From contig JAUMIR010000004.1 of assembly GCA_030847615.1 (NCBI GenBank), forward strand, positions 103,740,001 to 103,804,000: a stretch of 64,000 nt of DNA, written 5' to 3'. Origin of the DNA: Gambelia wislizenii (taxonomy: Eukaryota > Chordata > Lepidosauria > Squamata > Crotaphytidae). The translations under genes and the position numbers were made by a program. Positions 45,906 to 57,381 of the stretch are shown here, piece by piece. Below the pieces are notes generated by a model. It worked only from the letters and a program-made list of their open reading frames with translations, had not been told where the DNA came from and did no database searches. Numbering within the stretch: the first letter of the stretch is position 1; every line of letters begins with the position of its first letter.

Positions 45906-48032
45906 AATCAAGATTTAGCAATCAACATAAATGTCTTGCTGGGTGCAAATGTGTTGTATGTGGGGAAATAATCATTGTAATGTAAAAGCAATCTTGTGTA
46001 CCTCATTCACAATCTTAGATAAGTCTAGGGTTTTTCCCTGCATGCATTTTGTTCTCCCAAAATTCCCTTCTCTTACTTCACTGGGCACTTCTAGCCAACT
46101 AGAAGTGCTGGATGATTCACACATGACCTAATTTGAATTTTATTGCTTTTGTGTGACTTTCTTTCTTCTGAATCTGACTCTCCATGAGAATGGAGGCATC
46201 CTAAGCTTTCCTGTAACCATGCCATGATGCATCGGAACCCAGCCAAGGCTGGTGAGTCTTTCCTACCCATTCCTAGTCAGTTTAGGGACCTTTTCTTATG
46301 TTTGTTTTAGTATGTAGATTGAGACTGATATACCTTCAGTAAACTTTGTTTTGCATTTTAAACTGACTCCTTTGTTTTGTAATGAATCTAATTTAACTGG
46401 GTGATCCCAGATCTCTGAATACACTTTCAAATGATAATAGAGCTTAAGTCTTTTTCTTAATCGCACTCTGCATAAAGGGTGAAGTCAAATGTGACTGAAT
46501 GATTTTACCTTTTTAAAAAGGAGATAATTCTTGTTGCTTTTAAAGGACTAGATCCTGCAATTTTATTTTTAGACTCATTACCTTCCTACAAAATGTCCTG
46601 GGGTGCACATAAGGTTGTGGATTGGTGATAGGAAGCAAATGCTCCAAGCACCCAGAAGTAAGTTAGATCTTTGTACATCGAGTGTGAAGTTCCTTAGAGA
46701 GCTTTGCAACTACAAAATATACAAATAAACACAAATAAGAAACTCCTGCAAATGCGAGCCATGCCTTACCAAGGTTTTGGATCACATTGAGCCAAACCAC
46801 TCACAAAACCTTCTTCAGACTTTCACATTTAACCCACAAGTTGTCTAAGGCTGATGGGCGAATGGGAATGTGTGAAATAGCCCTTGCCTCTTGAGTGCAT
46901 GTGCACACAGCATCCACATCTGAAAAGCAAGGCTATTTTTGTGATCCAGCTCAGGAGTCCTCCTAACCTGAGAACCCTCAAGCTGTTCCCTCTGACATAT
47001 ACTCTGAGGATTCCTCTAGCCTGGAAATCCTAGAATTAGCCCTCTTTTGATAAGCTGCCACCACCTCTTGATTGGACTACCCCCCACCACTTTTACACAG
47101 TCTGAGAGGAGACCGTGGGGAGCTTAGGACCTTTCTGCCACTGGCTGAGATTTTATCAACCCCCTCCCTTCTATCCAGAAGCAGAGGAGACTAGCAATGT
47201 AGCAATGACCCAAATAAGGCATGTGTAAGGCTTGGCTTAGTAGGAAAAATAGAAAAGCTTATGTTTATTCAAGCAAGTTTAAGACAAGTTCAAAAGGTAA
47301 ATCATTTCATGAAGAAAACACTTTTTTTTCTCTAGGTTAAAGCTTAAAGTTACACAGAAAAAGGATTCATACATTCAGTCAAGGAAAACAAAATAAAAAG
47401 TAACCCTGACACAATCTATCTAGACTGTTCCCGACACTAAAGAAAAAAAACTATTTACATTACAGAAGTTTCTGAAGGTTAAATCTGGTGTCCAAGTTTG
47501 CCTGGACCACATGCTTATCCTAAGCCAGGCCCCAGCAATGTGTTCACTCAGTGCATTGTTCTCTGGCTGAGGCAAAGAATAAAACCTTTCAGATTACCAT
47601 TCCCAAATTCTCATTGGCCAGTCCAGGGTCTGGTGATGTGATGTCATGATGATGCTATCTCAGGAGATGACTTCCATCTCCCACCTTGGTCTTAACCCTT
47701 AACCCTTAGTTTACCTGGTCGTGATGATCAATAACTGTTTGCAGATATTGGAAAATGTAGTCATTGTAGAATGATGCGAGTTCATCAGCCTGTAGGATGT
47801 CTGGGTATGGGGTTTCTATGCATGCCTGCACCCTCCCCAGCCATTTAGGCCTCAGGAAACCACCTGAAAAGGATTTGTATTCTGCTCACAAGCAGAACAC
47901 AAGAGCAATGGTACTCTCCAACTCATGCTTCTCAGTGTCTGGTATTCAGAGGCATTCCTTATACTTACAATTTATAGTTCCCTACAATATCTATCCATTG
48001 TGTGTGTGCGCACACACCAAAAAAGCATTATA
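45906..48032. other. Unique stretch, no gene recognised
   Basis: No supported frame and no obvious repeat. Confidence 0.5.
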
Positions 48033-48962
48033 TGAGGTATGTCTATTAAATAACAAGACTGTGTTTCTACTTTTCAGACAAATAAAGGAGAACTGATTGT
48101 GAATGCTTGAGTGGTGACCTTGAACATGCCTGAACCTGCATGATAAACATCAACACTCTCACCCATTCAGGTAATTGTCAGTCATCATTTAAAGCAGCTG
48201 TGTTGTCTGTTGAGTGCTGGAAAAATGCTAAGTTTAAAAGTCAAGCAACGTGACATTCTGCAGCAACTTGAGGTGCACCCAAACCTTTTTGAAAAAAATC
48301 ATCACTTGTGATGAAACTTTGATCTTTCAGTATGATCCTGAGACAAAATGACAGTCAATGCACTGGAAAACACCATCACCATCAAGAATGAAAAAAAGCA
48401 TGTCGAAGCAAGTCAACATTCAAAGCCATGCTCATTTTTTTTTTTTACATCAAGGGCATAATTTTGGCAGAATGGGTTCCAGAAGGCAGAACAGTGAACC
48501 AGCATTATTATAAGGAAGTTTTGACAAAGCTGAGAGAAAGGGTCAGGGTGAAAAAAGGCCAGAACTGTGGGAAAATGGTTTCATGCTTCATCAAGACAAT
48601 GTGCCTGCTCACACAGCACTTTCTGTGAAGCATTTTTGGACAATAAATGCATTATTACACTTGAACATCCTCCTTATTTGCCAGATTTGGCAACAAGTAG
48701 CTTTTTCTTTTCCCTAAAATGAAATCAGTGCTTAAAGTAACATGTTTTGAGTCAATTGATGGAGTATGAAGAAAATGGCAGATGTGTTGACACAGCTGAC
48801 AGAAAGTGATCTGCTCCATATCTTCGACCATGGAAAACCAGACTGCATGGGTGTGTGAGTGTGAATGGGGAGTCTATTGGAGGGGACAAGCATTAGAATT
48901 GTAATACATATAAATAAAGATGGGTCATTTTATCAGTCTCACTATTTAATAGACAGACCTCG
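48033..48962 (+). mobile_element. Mariner/Tc1 DNA transposon fossil
   Basis: Left end TGAGGTATGTCTATTAAATA, right end on the minus strand CGAGGTCTGTCTATTAAATA, then AGACTG-like on both. TA flanks at 48031-48032 and 48963-48964. About 930 bp, shorter than a typical 1.3-kb mariner, so an internal deletion has removed most of the DNA-binding part. Transposase remains cover 48290-48790. Confidence 0.85.
48290..48790 (+). pseudogene. Mariner transposase catalytic-domain remains
   Basis: IITCDET surrounds the first aspartate (codon 48310-48312). Then come KGIILAEWVPEGRTVNQHYY (within the frame 48428-48628) and LHQDNVPAHTA with the second aspartate (48595-48597). PPYLPDLATSSFFF follows, where mariner normally has P-D-L-A-P-x-D. 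The third aspartate position reads serine (AGC, 48699-48701). The pieces lie in different frames. Clearly dead. Confidence 0.85.
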
Positions 48963-48964
48963 TA

Positions 48965-50612
48965 TATGACAAACAATAGACTAAAGTGCAGTCCAAAATA
49001 CACACAAGCATTGAACAAAGTGGATCTTGCTTCAGAGTAAACATGTACATGACAGGATACTGTATGTATTGTTTGGAAACAGTAGAACCCTATTTTCAAT
49101 TAATTCCCCTTATCAAAATTAGTAAGAGCCCATCTTTGAAAAGTCATGTAGGAAAAGAAATAGCAGTGACCTTAATTCGCCATAGAGATATTTGATGGGT
49201 AAGAGAAGCTCCTCTACTAATATTGTTGAAGCGCTATATATTGCTTAATGAGTGAGAGGTCTTAAACCCAGAGGCACTGTGTTAATTACAAAGGGATGTT
49301 TAATGAAGAAGGCCATAATTATCTAACCTTGTCATCTACAGAATTAACAAGGCATGATAATGAAGGGAAGTCACAAAGCAGACACTTCCAAGTCAAATGT
49401 GTATATGCAATTTTTACATATAAGATATCTGTGTGTGCATACACATTATGAACACATTATAATTTTGTTTATGTATACATGTAGTGATGAACATGAGCTA
49501 GAGGCTGAGTTTAAGAACGTCTAAAATGCCAGATGTTCACACATTTTGATTATTCTTGTTAATGCATTAATTAATGGGAGGTGAGAGGGAAAGTTAATCA
49601 TTTTAATTCAGTGAACTAAGCAGAGAGCTTAGAAAACAAAAAGGTACAGATGAGAAAGACATTTCAGAATGCGAACACCTCTGAATAATTTCAAGTGAAA
49701 TTTAATAGTGAGACCATATGGCAAATGTTTCATTTATTCATGCTAAGAATCCTAAACAAACGTGTAAAAAGAATTCATATCCCTCCTCATGTTGTGTGGC
49801 TTAGTACAACAGCATAGCTTTTTCTATCTTAACTTTAGTGACTTATTTGTGCTGTAGATTTCATTAGAAGAAACCCTTTGTTAAAGCAGCCTATTTGGCA
49901 GCAAAGTACTAGAGATAGTTTAAATTCAACACAACATAAAAAATGGAATGCCTGGCTTCAGAAAGCTCATATGTTCTTGCAAATAAATTCAAATGCATAT
50001 GTATAACAAAGCAATTTACATGTACCCAAAGTCTCAAAGTGAGTGTATTTGCTTTGATCAAAACTTATAACAGGTTTATTGGTAGGACATAAAAACAATG
50101 TCTGCCTTCAAGAAAACAGCTGTGGTTGCAGAATCCTGCAATAAACCACTTTTCCATAGTTGCATTGTTTTTTGAACACCTTGAGAGCTGTGTAAACACT
50201 TCCATCACATTCCTTTATCTTTTCTTATGGCTCTATACCTAGGGCCAGTAGGAAATATCTCTCTTCATTGTACATTGGAATGCAAGGCTTATGAGAGAAT
50301 ATTAATTCCCTTGCTAGAATACTGCCAAAAGGCCACATTTTTTCAAATGATTGGTCTGCAGTTATTAATTAAGAAACCATGTCCTCCTGACATCTAAAAT
50401 TTAGCAAAATGAAACTTTTTTTGGGGGGGTGTTAAAACTAGCTTTCAGGAGGATGCAGCCTTTTCTGGAAAGCAGCTTTTCTGGCAGTATATGTAAATTA
50501 GTCTCCTTCTGCCACCACCAGCCATGCACCATGAGCCCCTGGCAGATATGAAATTATGGGGGCAAGGGGCAGGATTTGGATTATCAGCCATATAGATATT
50601 ACAAGTCAATTA
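48965..50612. other. Mostly unique AT-rich stretch
   Basis: Family D fragment at 48985-49060. 49290-49620 and 50100-50390 are non-repetitive and rich in TAATTA-type cores ('gcattaattaatgggagg', 'cagttattaattaagaaacc'); they could be conserved non-coding sequence. No gene. Confidence 0.4.
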
Positions 50613-50961
50613 GGAGATTTTCAGACAGCGTTTAATAGTGCCTACTGTGGGATGAGGTCACGGGAGAACAGCGCTCTTGCGCGGCAGGGGGTCATTTTCG
50701 GCCGCCGCCGTCCCTCTTCCGGGATCCTTCGTTGCACGTCCGTGAAGCTTTGGAAGCGGCCGCACCATATTTTTAGCACGGGCAACTTCCACGCTTAAAA
50801 TATGGTGTAGCCGCTTCCAAAGCTTCACGGACGTGCAACGAAGGAGCCCGGAAGAGGGACGGCGGCGGCCGAAAATGACCCCCTGCCGCACAAGAGCACT
50901 GTTCCTCTCCTGGGACCTCATCCTGCCAGTAGGCACTATTAAACGCTGTCTGAAAATCTCC
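50613..50961. mobile_element. Near-perfect 349-bp hairpin MITE, family G
   Basis: Two arms of about 172 bp are reverse complements with few mismatches: GGAGATTTTCAGACAGCG at both ends, 'gcggcagggggtcattttcg', 'ttccaaagcttcacggacgt' and 'accatatttt' inwards, with a loop of only a few bases near 50787. The flanks TTA and ATA are a possible 3-bp duplication. The arms are GC-rich with many CpGs in AT-rich surroundings. Overlapping frames read the same peptides on both strands and are not genes. Confidence 0.85.
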
Positions 50962-51090
50962 ATAGACTTAAATAGCTGGAAGGGGGATTGTAACCTCTCT
51001 GGTCCAAGCCTCTGCTCAATGCAGGAAACCCAGAGCTTGAACATCCCCAACAGATATCAGTCCTACCTCCATCAAGGAACAATCTACAGT

Positions 51091-51588
51091 AGGGTTGCCA
51101 TAATTCTCTGCCACAAAATTGAGCTAGAGCACTCGCAGAGGGGAGGAGGAGGAATCCCTCTTCCCTCCTCTCTCTCCACAAGGAGGGCACCCAGAGCATC
51201 CATGGGGGGGGGGGGAAGGGCACCCAAAGACTCACTAGAACTCTACAGCAAAGCAAATGAGCAGGCAGGGGCAGGTGGGTGTGGGAGGGAAGGAAGCGGG
51301 TGGGCAGGGAAATGAGGCAGGAGGGGGTGCATCCCCCTCAAAACTGCCACCCAGGGAGGACCACCCCTGCCCTCCCACCCACCCTCACTACGCCAGCCTG
51401 TCGGGCTGGGCTGCTCGAAGCAGCAGACAGATCCCAGATTCCTCCAGCTCTGTACGGGAGAAACACTCTCTTCCCTCCAGAGCTGGAGGAATCTGGGATT
51501 TGCTGCTTTGAGCAGCCCAGCCAGATGGGACAATTTTTAGTCCCCTAAATCCAGAATTTCCCAGATTTCTGGAACGTATAGCAACCCT
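51091..51588. mobile_element. AGGGTTGC-ended MITE with internal inverted repeat
   Basis: Left AGGGTTGCCATA, right on the minus strand AGGGTTGCTATA, with AGT directly repeated on both sides (51088-51090, 51589-51591). A second inverted repeat lies inside at about 51405-51525 ('gcagcagacagatcccagat' versus 'atctgggatttgctgc'). Poly-G run at 51205-51217. No coding region. Confidence 0.6.
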
Positions 51589-51591
51589 AGT

Positions 51592-52596
51592 CCACTCACA
51601 ACCCACAACCTCACGTCATTGAGTACATTGTCAACCAGCCACTACCATTAAGAGGTTTCTTGTCCTTGTGTTCAACCAAAAGTGTAGGTATCAGGAAGGA
51701 AGGACAGCTTCTAATCAATACCAAAGCTTAGAAAAGTTACATTCTGCACTACAGTTCATAGAATCTGGGTGACCCTTTCAAAGAAGTATTTTTCCAAGCC
51801 TCATCAGGAAAGAGATCTTGTGCATTATCAAGAAAACCAGTTATGAGCATGCACCAATAGGGCCACAACCATAGCTACCCTTTTCTGATGAATGTCAAAC
51901 ACACAAGAAGTGTGTGCTGCAAAAGGATTTAAATTTTACTCTCTTTTGTCTCAACTCCACATGGCCAGGAAGTAGGAGTGGCTTCTGCCTGCATGACTTC
52001 CCTCACCTGAACAAGTAACATCTGAAACAGCATGTAGGCCTGTGACTCCAACATCGTCAATTTTCTTTCTTTATTTTTAATATCTTTTACCTGATGAAGA
52101 ACCCAGTAGAGCTTCAAAAGCTTGCATCATGTGTTATTTGTCAGAAGTGGGAAGACCCACCTTCACATGAGACACAAGGAAGCTTCCTCACATAGCTACT
52201 TGCTCTTGCATCCTAGTTATCCAGTATGATACCTGACAACGTGACACTGAACCCATAATGCATTCTCATTACACATTTGTAATAATCTATAATATATTAT
52301 ATCACAGGAAATTAGACAAACTGAGAGGTAGAAAGATAAATAGACACTTACAGAGGAATAATTTGAGGTGACCCATGAAAGAGGGTTACATAAAAAAGGG
52401 GGGTTAGGGAAAAGAGGATCACATTAAAAGATGTTCTGTTCAATCTCATGCATGGTTCAATGATGGCAAAACAAGCCCCATGTAATCAGTGAAACGTATT
52501 CCTATGTAAGTATACATAGCCTCTGAACATTCCAGATATGCTTGGCATGTAGTATTCTCCAAATGAAATCTTTAGGAATTGGTGCCCTTCACTTTG
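51592..52596. other. Unique stretch with small repeat piece
   Basis: 'acctgatgaagaacccagta' and 'gcttcaaaagcttgcatcat' at 52085-52135 belong with the repeats at 17990 and 60075. No gene. Confidence 0.45.
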
Positions 52597-52821
52597 CAAT
52601 AGCAATAGCAATAGCATTTATATTTCTAAACCGCTTGTCAGTGCAAATCACTCCCTGAGTGGTTTACAATGTGTTAGCTAATTGACCTGAACAAATTGGG
52701 TACTCATTTTACAGACCTATGGAAGGATGGAAGGCTGAGTCAACCTTGGAGCCCTGTAGGATCAAACTTACAATATTGTGGCTGCAGTACCAGCATTTAA
52801 CCACTGCACCACCAGGGTTCC
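52597..52821 (-). mobile_element. tRNA-derived SINE with L3-like tail
   Basis: On the minus strand the head reads 'ccctggtggtgcagtggtta' (A box type). The body holds 'aaggttgactcagccttcca', and the 3' end is 'acaagcggtttagaaatata' with an (GCTATT)n tail at 52597-52616, like the 3' end of snake/lizard L3-type CR1. Directly to its right, 52826-52876 is a 27-bp tandem duplication of 'tgcatccatgtatatgcaat'. Confidence 0.65.
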
Positions 52822-52935
52822 TTTGTGCATCCATGTATATGCAATTTTTTTGCATCCATGTATGTGCAATTTTTATTGTACTGGGATGGAGAAGACAATA
52901 TTCTTCTGTTTTGTATTATTATATTATTTGTATTA

Positions 52936-53231
52936 AGGGTGTCACTTACCTGGATGTCCTGCTCACACCCAGAAGTTTTCTGGAATGGACCTCCCACTAT
53001 GGCTGGCATCATGCTACGGAAACGGGGCACCTTTTCACTCACCCATCGTTCCATGACAGAAATGGAACGGGCAATCTATTTATGGCTTAAGCCATGAATA
53101 AAAAGCACCGAGGACTAAACGGGACCAGCACGGGAGCATAACAGGATGGGGATGACGTTGCCTGAAAGGAAGTCCTTTGGCGATCTCCTGGTGTTTGTGT
53201 AATGCCATATTAAGGGTGTCTGATAATCTCC
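52936..53231 (-). mobile_element. Family A-related element with internal deletion
   Basis: The minus-strand end GGAGATTATCAGACACCC is at 53231. The sequence then runs co-linear with 32246-32590 to the 'gacatccaggtaagtgacac' donor-like block, where it stops at 52944. TATTAAGGGTGTC occurs at both edges (52931-52943 and 53208-53220). The other TIR is missing. Confidence 0.6.
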
Positions 53232-53233
53232 CT

Positions 53234-53272
53234 GGTCTAGCACTCAAACCGCTACACTACACTGGCTCTCTC
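53234..53272 (-). mobile_element. SINE head fragment
   Basis: On the minus strand: 'agccagtgtagtgtagcggt' and 'ttgagtgctaga', the A-box part of a Sauria/CORE-SINE head. Confidence 0.5.
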
Positions 53273-53643
53273 AGTAATACATATATTGAACATATTCTAG
53301 TATCTTTTAAATCAATATATCTGTTTCAGATACATAGTTGAAGAGAGCACTCAAAGGCAGGAGCAAATAATTGCATATGCATAACTACCTTGCCACACAG
53401 TTAATTGCAGTATGATAAAATAGAGGTAATGAATAGAAATAACTTCATTTTAATAATGTATGCAATGGAAGCATACTACTCAATATGTATGTCTTCACAT
53501 CACATTAGTGGTGCACAACTCTACTATGTGCTATTCATGCAGACTGCTCACTGAAGAAAAATCAAGAGATACCTAGATGCATTTTGATGTAACAGATCAC
53601 TTCAGCTCTTTTGCTGTGACATATTTTTAAAACTGGAAATTGA

Positions 53644-53807
53644 GGGCTTATCTAAATGCAAATATACCCCATCTTGTCCCCTGTCTTAGAGCCCTGCAGT
53701 CTTGACAATGCAGGGCTTTTGCCCTGGTCTGCCCCCAGGCAGTCCTCATGACCCTGTGGCAAAGACAGGGCTAAGACAGGGGGAAATAGGGTAAGGCCAG
53801 ATAAAAC
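53644..53807. mobile_element. Short palindromic MITE
   Basis: Left 'gggcttatctaaatgc', 'cccctgtcttagagccctgc'; right on the minus strand 'gttttatctggccttaccc', 'ccctgtcttagccctgtc'. The centre is 'ctgcagtcttgacaatgcag'. The left end resembles family B. Confidence 0.55.
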
Positions 53808-53819
53808 ATTTTAAAATAA

Positions 53820-54242
53820 CTAGTTGTACACAGTGGAAGATACACCATTAAAAAGCTCCCCAGTAGACATCACAACAACCCTGAAAGGTAGGCCAGTGGA
53901 TTTTTAAATTCATCCTCCCCCTTCTCAGTGTTCCACACTTTTCCCAGAATTGCCACCCCCAGTTGACTGCTTGGGTCTTGTTGCAGGTGGCCCGCTGCTG
54001 CCACCCCCACTTGACTGTCTGGGTCTTATCACAGCAGCAGCAGCAGCATTCTGCTGCCACCACCAGTTGCCTGCCTGGATTCCATTCTGGGCCACAGATT
54101 AAGAGGCAGGAGTGGATTGTGAGGTGGAGAGGGAATTTGCATGCGGGTGGTGATTGGTTGGGTGTGTTTCCTGAGCAGCCAATCAGCACACTGGGAAAGG
54201 CAACATACCCAAGAATTTAGATAGATAGATAGATAGATAGAT
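53820..54242 (-). mobile_element. Helitron-like element, minus orientation
   Basis: On the minus strand the 5' side is a (TATC)n run (54220-54242), then 'aaattcttgggtatgttgcc' and 'cccagtgtgctgattggctg'. The 3' end is 'ccactgtgtacaaCTAG' followed by T. Same end blocks as 18114-18363 and 24824-25695. The body has 'cagcagcagcagcattctgc' but no open frame of note. Confidence 0.45.
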
Positions 54243-54243
54243 G

Positions 54244-54812
54244 TAGATACCTGCTTTAATCTGCTTCTGAAAAATGGATTGGGCCCCACATGACCGCAGG
54301 AGACTGTTCAGGCACGTCACTTCAGCTGCACTCTTCTGCAGAAAGCAAGGCCACAGCATATAACCAAGCCTGGTCACATGCAGGGTGCCTTGGTCACATT
54401 TTGTGGGCTGGCTTCCTGCCTTCAGAGAGGGTGAGGGAGGTGGTGGCAGCTCCAGCAATGGGCTGGTGTGCCCATCTGGACTCCAGACTAATCTGTCAAG
54501 GTAACAGGGGACAAATGGATGTGATCTGGGGATCTGTCATATCCTGGTTCATGCAGATAAGCCTAATGAAAAGAACAGAGATGTTGGCATGTGATTTGCC
54601 ACCTTCAGTGATGTGCATACAATGCTGTTATTTAGCCTTTAGTCAAGCATTCCAGAAATTCAGATACAGCCTAGTTATAGACTAATCCTCTGACATTTCC
54701 GAGATCTTGATGCTCATTATCATTAACATGGTTCTATTCTGTCATTTTTGTTAAATGGCAACTATTGATGAGGCCAAAAGAAATGGTTCTCAATTTACTT
54801 TATAAAGTCATA
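54244..54812. other. Unique stretch, nothing recognised
   Basis: The 131-codon frame at 54290-54685 has no recognisable domain. Confidence 0.4.
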
Positions 54813-54814
54813 TA

Positions 54815-55049
54815 CAGTAGGAGCCCTGTATCTACTGGGGATTGGTTCTGGGGGCCAGTGGATACCGAAAACTGTGCATAATAACAAACACCATTGAAAA
54901 TAATGGGACTTCCGGTTTAAAATACCATAAAGTTGCCTTGGAGGACCTTGGAGGGCTAGAGAGGACACCTTTTCTAGGAAGACTCTATGGTAGGTGTGCT
55001 ATTTTGTGTCCTGTGGATAACTGAATCAGTGGATCCTGGGGTCCTACTG
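54815..55049. mobile_element. pogo/Tigger-like MITE
   Basis: Left CAGTAGGAGCCCTGTATC, right on the minus strand CAGTAGGACCCCAGGATC. TA flanks on both sides (54813-54814, 55050-55051). CAGT-type TIRs and a TA target are hallmarks of pogo/Tigger elements. Only 235 bp, non-coding. Confidence 0.75.
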
Positions 55050-55051
55050 TA

Positions 55052-55817
55052 ATTAACATGATATGGGTCTTAAAACCTACAGTATCATTGAAACTACAAA
55101 GGACAGGTTAGACAGTGTATTCAAATGGTTCATGCACTCAGTGGGACTAATCATAAAGTACACTCTGGTATTACAAAACAAAGACTTTTGCAAATTCACA
55201 AATATTCTAATTTTATTCCCCTACTGAGAACTCTGGAGGCCTATCTTTCTGCTTGTTCCTATCTACTATCATCTCAGTTGGGTGGCCACTGACAGGTTAC
55301 CACAAAAGAAGACAAAAGGAGACACAGATTTGCATTAAATTCACAGGTGATAATTCATATGTATAGGCACAAATTTGGAAATAATATTCAAATTCAAAAT
55401 GTAGAACATCTCGCCTACTCCTAAAACCCTCAGTAGAAAAGACTGGCCAGGCAACCTGAATGCTTGCTTCTCAGTTTGCTATCTGTTGATGATTTCTATC
55501 TGCTAGCCCGTGGGCTAACTGGTGATGCGCAACTTCAAAACTTCATTATTATGGTTCTTTACATTTCAACCACAGTCACACTGCACAGCCCTCAGACAGA
55601 GGATAGGACGCATGACCATTCTGCCCCACAGCCCTGAGAATGAAACCAGCCTGGCAGTGACTCTCTCCACTATATGTGACCCCCATTCCTAAGCTGCACA
55701 TGAATACTGGGAACTGCTGGACTTCGGCTATGAAATACTGTTACATAATCCTGGTGTACATAATATATTCATGAGGGAAGGCAGAACAGGGCCACTGGGT
55801 GCCTATGTTTTTGGTAT
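55052..55817. other. Unique stretch, nothing recognised
   Basis: No gene or clear repeat. Confidence 0.5.
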
Positions 55818-56144
55818 GTAGAGTTGGAGGAGACCACAAGGACCATTCTGTCCAACCCCCTGTCATGCAGGAACATACAACTAAAGCATTCCTGACAGAC
55901 AGCCATCCAGCCTCTGTTTAAACACCTCCAAAGAAAGAGAATCCACCACATTCCAAGGCAGCATATTCCACTGTTGAACAGCTCATAAAAGTCAGGAAGT
56001 CCTTCCTAATATTTATGTGGAATATCTTTTCCTGTAGTTTGAATCCATTGCTCCATGTCGTAGTCTTTGGAGCAGCAGAAAACAAGCTTGCTCATTCACT
56101 ATGACATCTTTTTGAATATTTAAACATGGCTATCATGTCACACC

Positions 56145-56751
56145 TTAACCTTCTCTTCTCCAGGCTAAACATATCAGCTCCCTAAGCCGCTCCTCATAGG
56201 CCATAGTTTCCAGACCTTTCACCATTTTGGTTGCCTTCCTCTGGACATGTTCCAGCTTCTCAATATCCTTCTGGAATTGTGGTGCCCAGAACTGAACACA
56301 GTATTCCAAGTGAGGTCTGACCAAAGCAAAATAGAGTGGTACTATCGTTCCCCTCAGTCTAGACACTATACTCCTGTTGATGCAGCCTAGAATCACATTG
56401 GCTTTTTTAGCTGCAGCAGCATACTGTTCATTCATTCATGTTCAGTTTGTGGTCTACTAAAACTCCTAGGTCCCTTTCACATGTACTCTTGGCAAGACAG
56501 GTATCACCCATGCTATATCTGTACATTTCATTTTTTCTGCCTAAGTATAGTACCTTACATTTCTCTCTACTGAAATTCATTTTGTTAATTTTGGCCAAAC
56601 TCTCTAATCTCTTCAGGTCATTTTGAATTCTTATCTTATCCTCTGGAGAATCCACTACCCCTCCTAATTTGGCATCATCTGCAAATTTGATAAGCATGGC
56701 CTCTGTTCCATCATAGCACTGGCCCCAAGACATAACCCTGTGGCACCCCAC
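56145..56751 (-). pseudogene. CR1 ORF2 reverse transcriptase, C-terminal part
   Basis: The frame from 56751 reads AMLIKFADDAKLGGVVDSPE, with the catalytic F-A-D-D box, then MNFSREKCKVLYLGRKNEMY and ERDLGVLVDHKLNM. After a small shift the frame from 56435 reads [40 protein letters not shown] and [17 protein letters not shown]. This is the palm/thumb and C-terminal region of a CR1 LINE protein. It lacks the endonuclease and the first part of the RT; one frame break joins the two pieces. Confidence 0.85.
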
Positions 56752-57381
56752 TAGTCACTTCTCTCCAGATGAATTGAAGCCATTGGTAAGCATCAGTCAA
56801 TCCACCTAACAGTAGTGTTGTCCAGACGACATTTTATTAGCCTGTTTGCAAAAATATCAAGATACAGTATGCTCCATCCACAGCATTCCCTTCATCTCCC
56901 ACATTTGTAACTGTCAAAAAAAAATATATAGATAAGATTAGTCTGGCATGACTTGTTTTTGAGAAACCCACATTGAATTTTAGTGATCACAGCATTCCTT
57001 TCTAAGTGCTTAAGACTGCCTGTTACATAATCTTCTCTAGAATCTTTCCTGGTATTGATATTAGTTTGACTGGGTGATAATAGTTTGGGCCCTCTTTTCC
57101 CCCCTTTTTGAAGATGGGGACAACTTTTGCCCTCCTCCAGTCTGCTGGGAGTTGTCTTGTTTTCCAGTAATTCTCAAGGATTATTGCCAGTGGTTCTGAG
57201 ATTACTTATGCTGGTTCTTTTAATGTCCTTGAGTGTTGTTCCTGGAGAGTTGAATTCATTTAAAGTTGCCAGATATTCCTGTACTACCTCTTTATATATT
57301 CTGTGCTGCATTTCCCCTAATGCCTCATCTGCTCCATTTTCGCCATGTTGAGAGCACTGTTTTCCTTTTGGGAGAAGTGCT

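Noticed and set aside
50833..51315. 160-codon plus-strand frame
   Set aside because: Reads one arm of the hairpin MITE into another MITE; the opposite arm gives similar peptides on the other strand.
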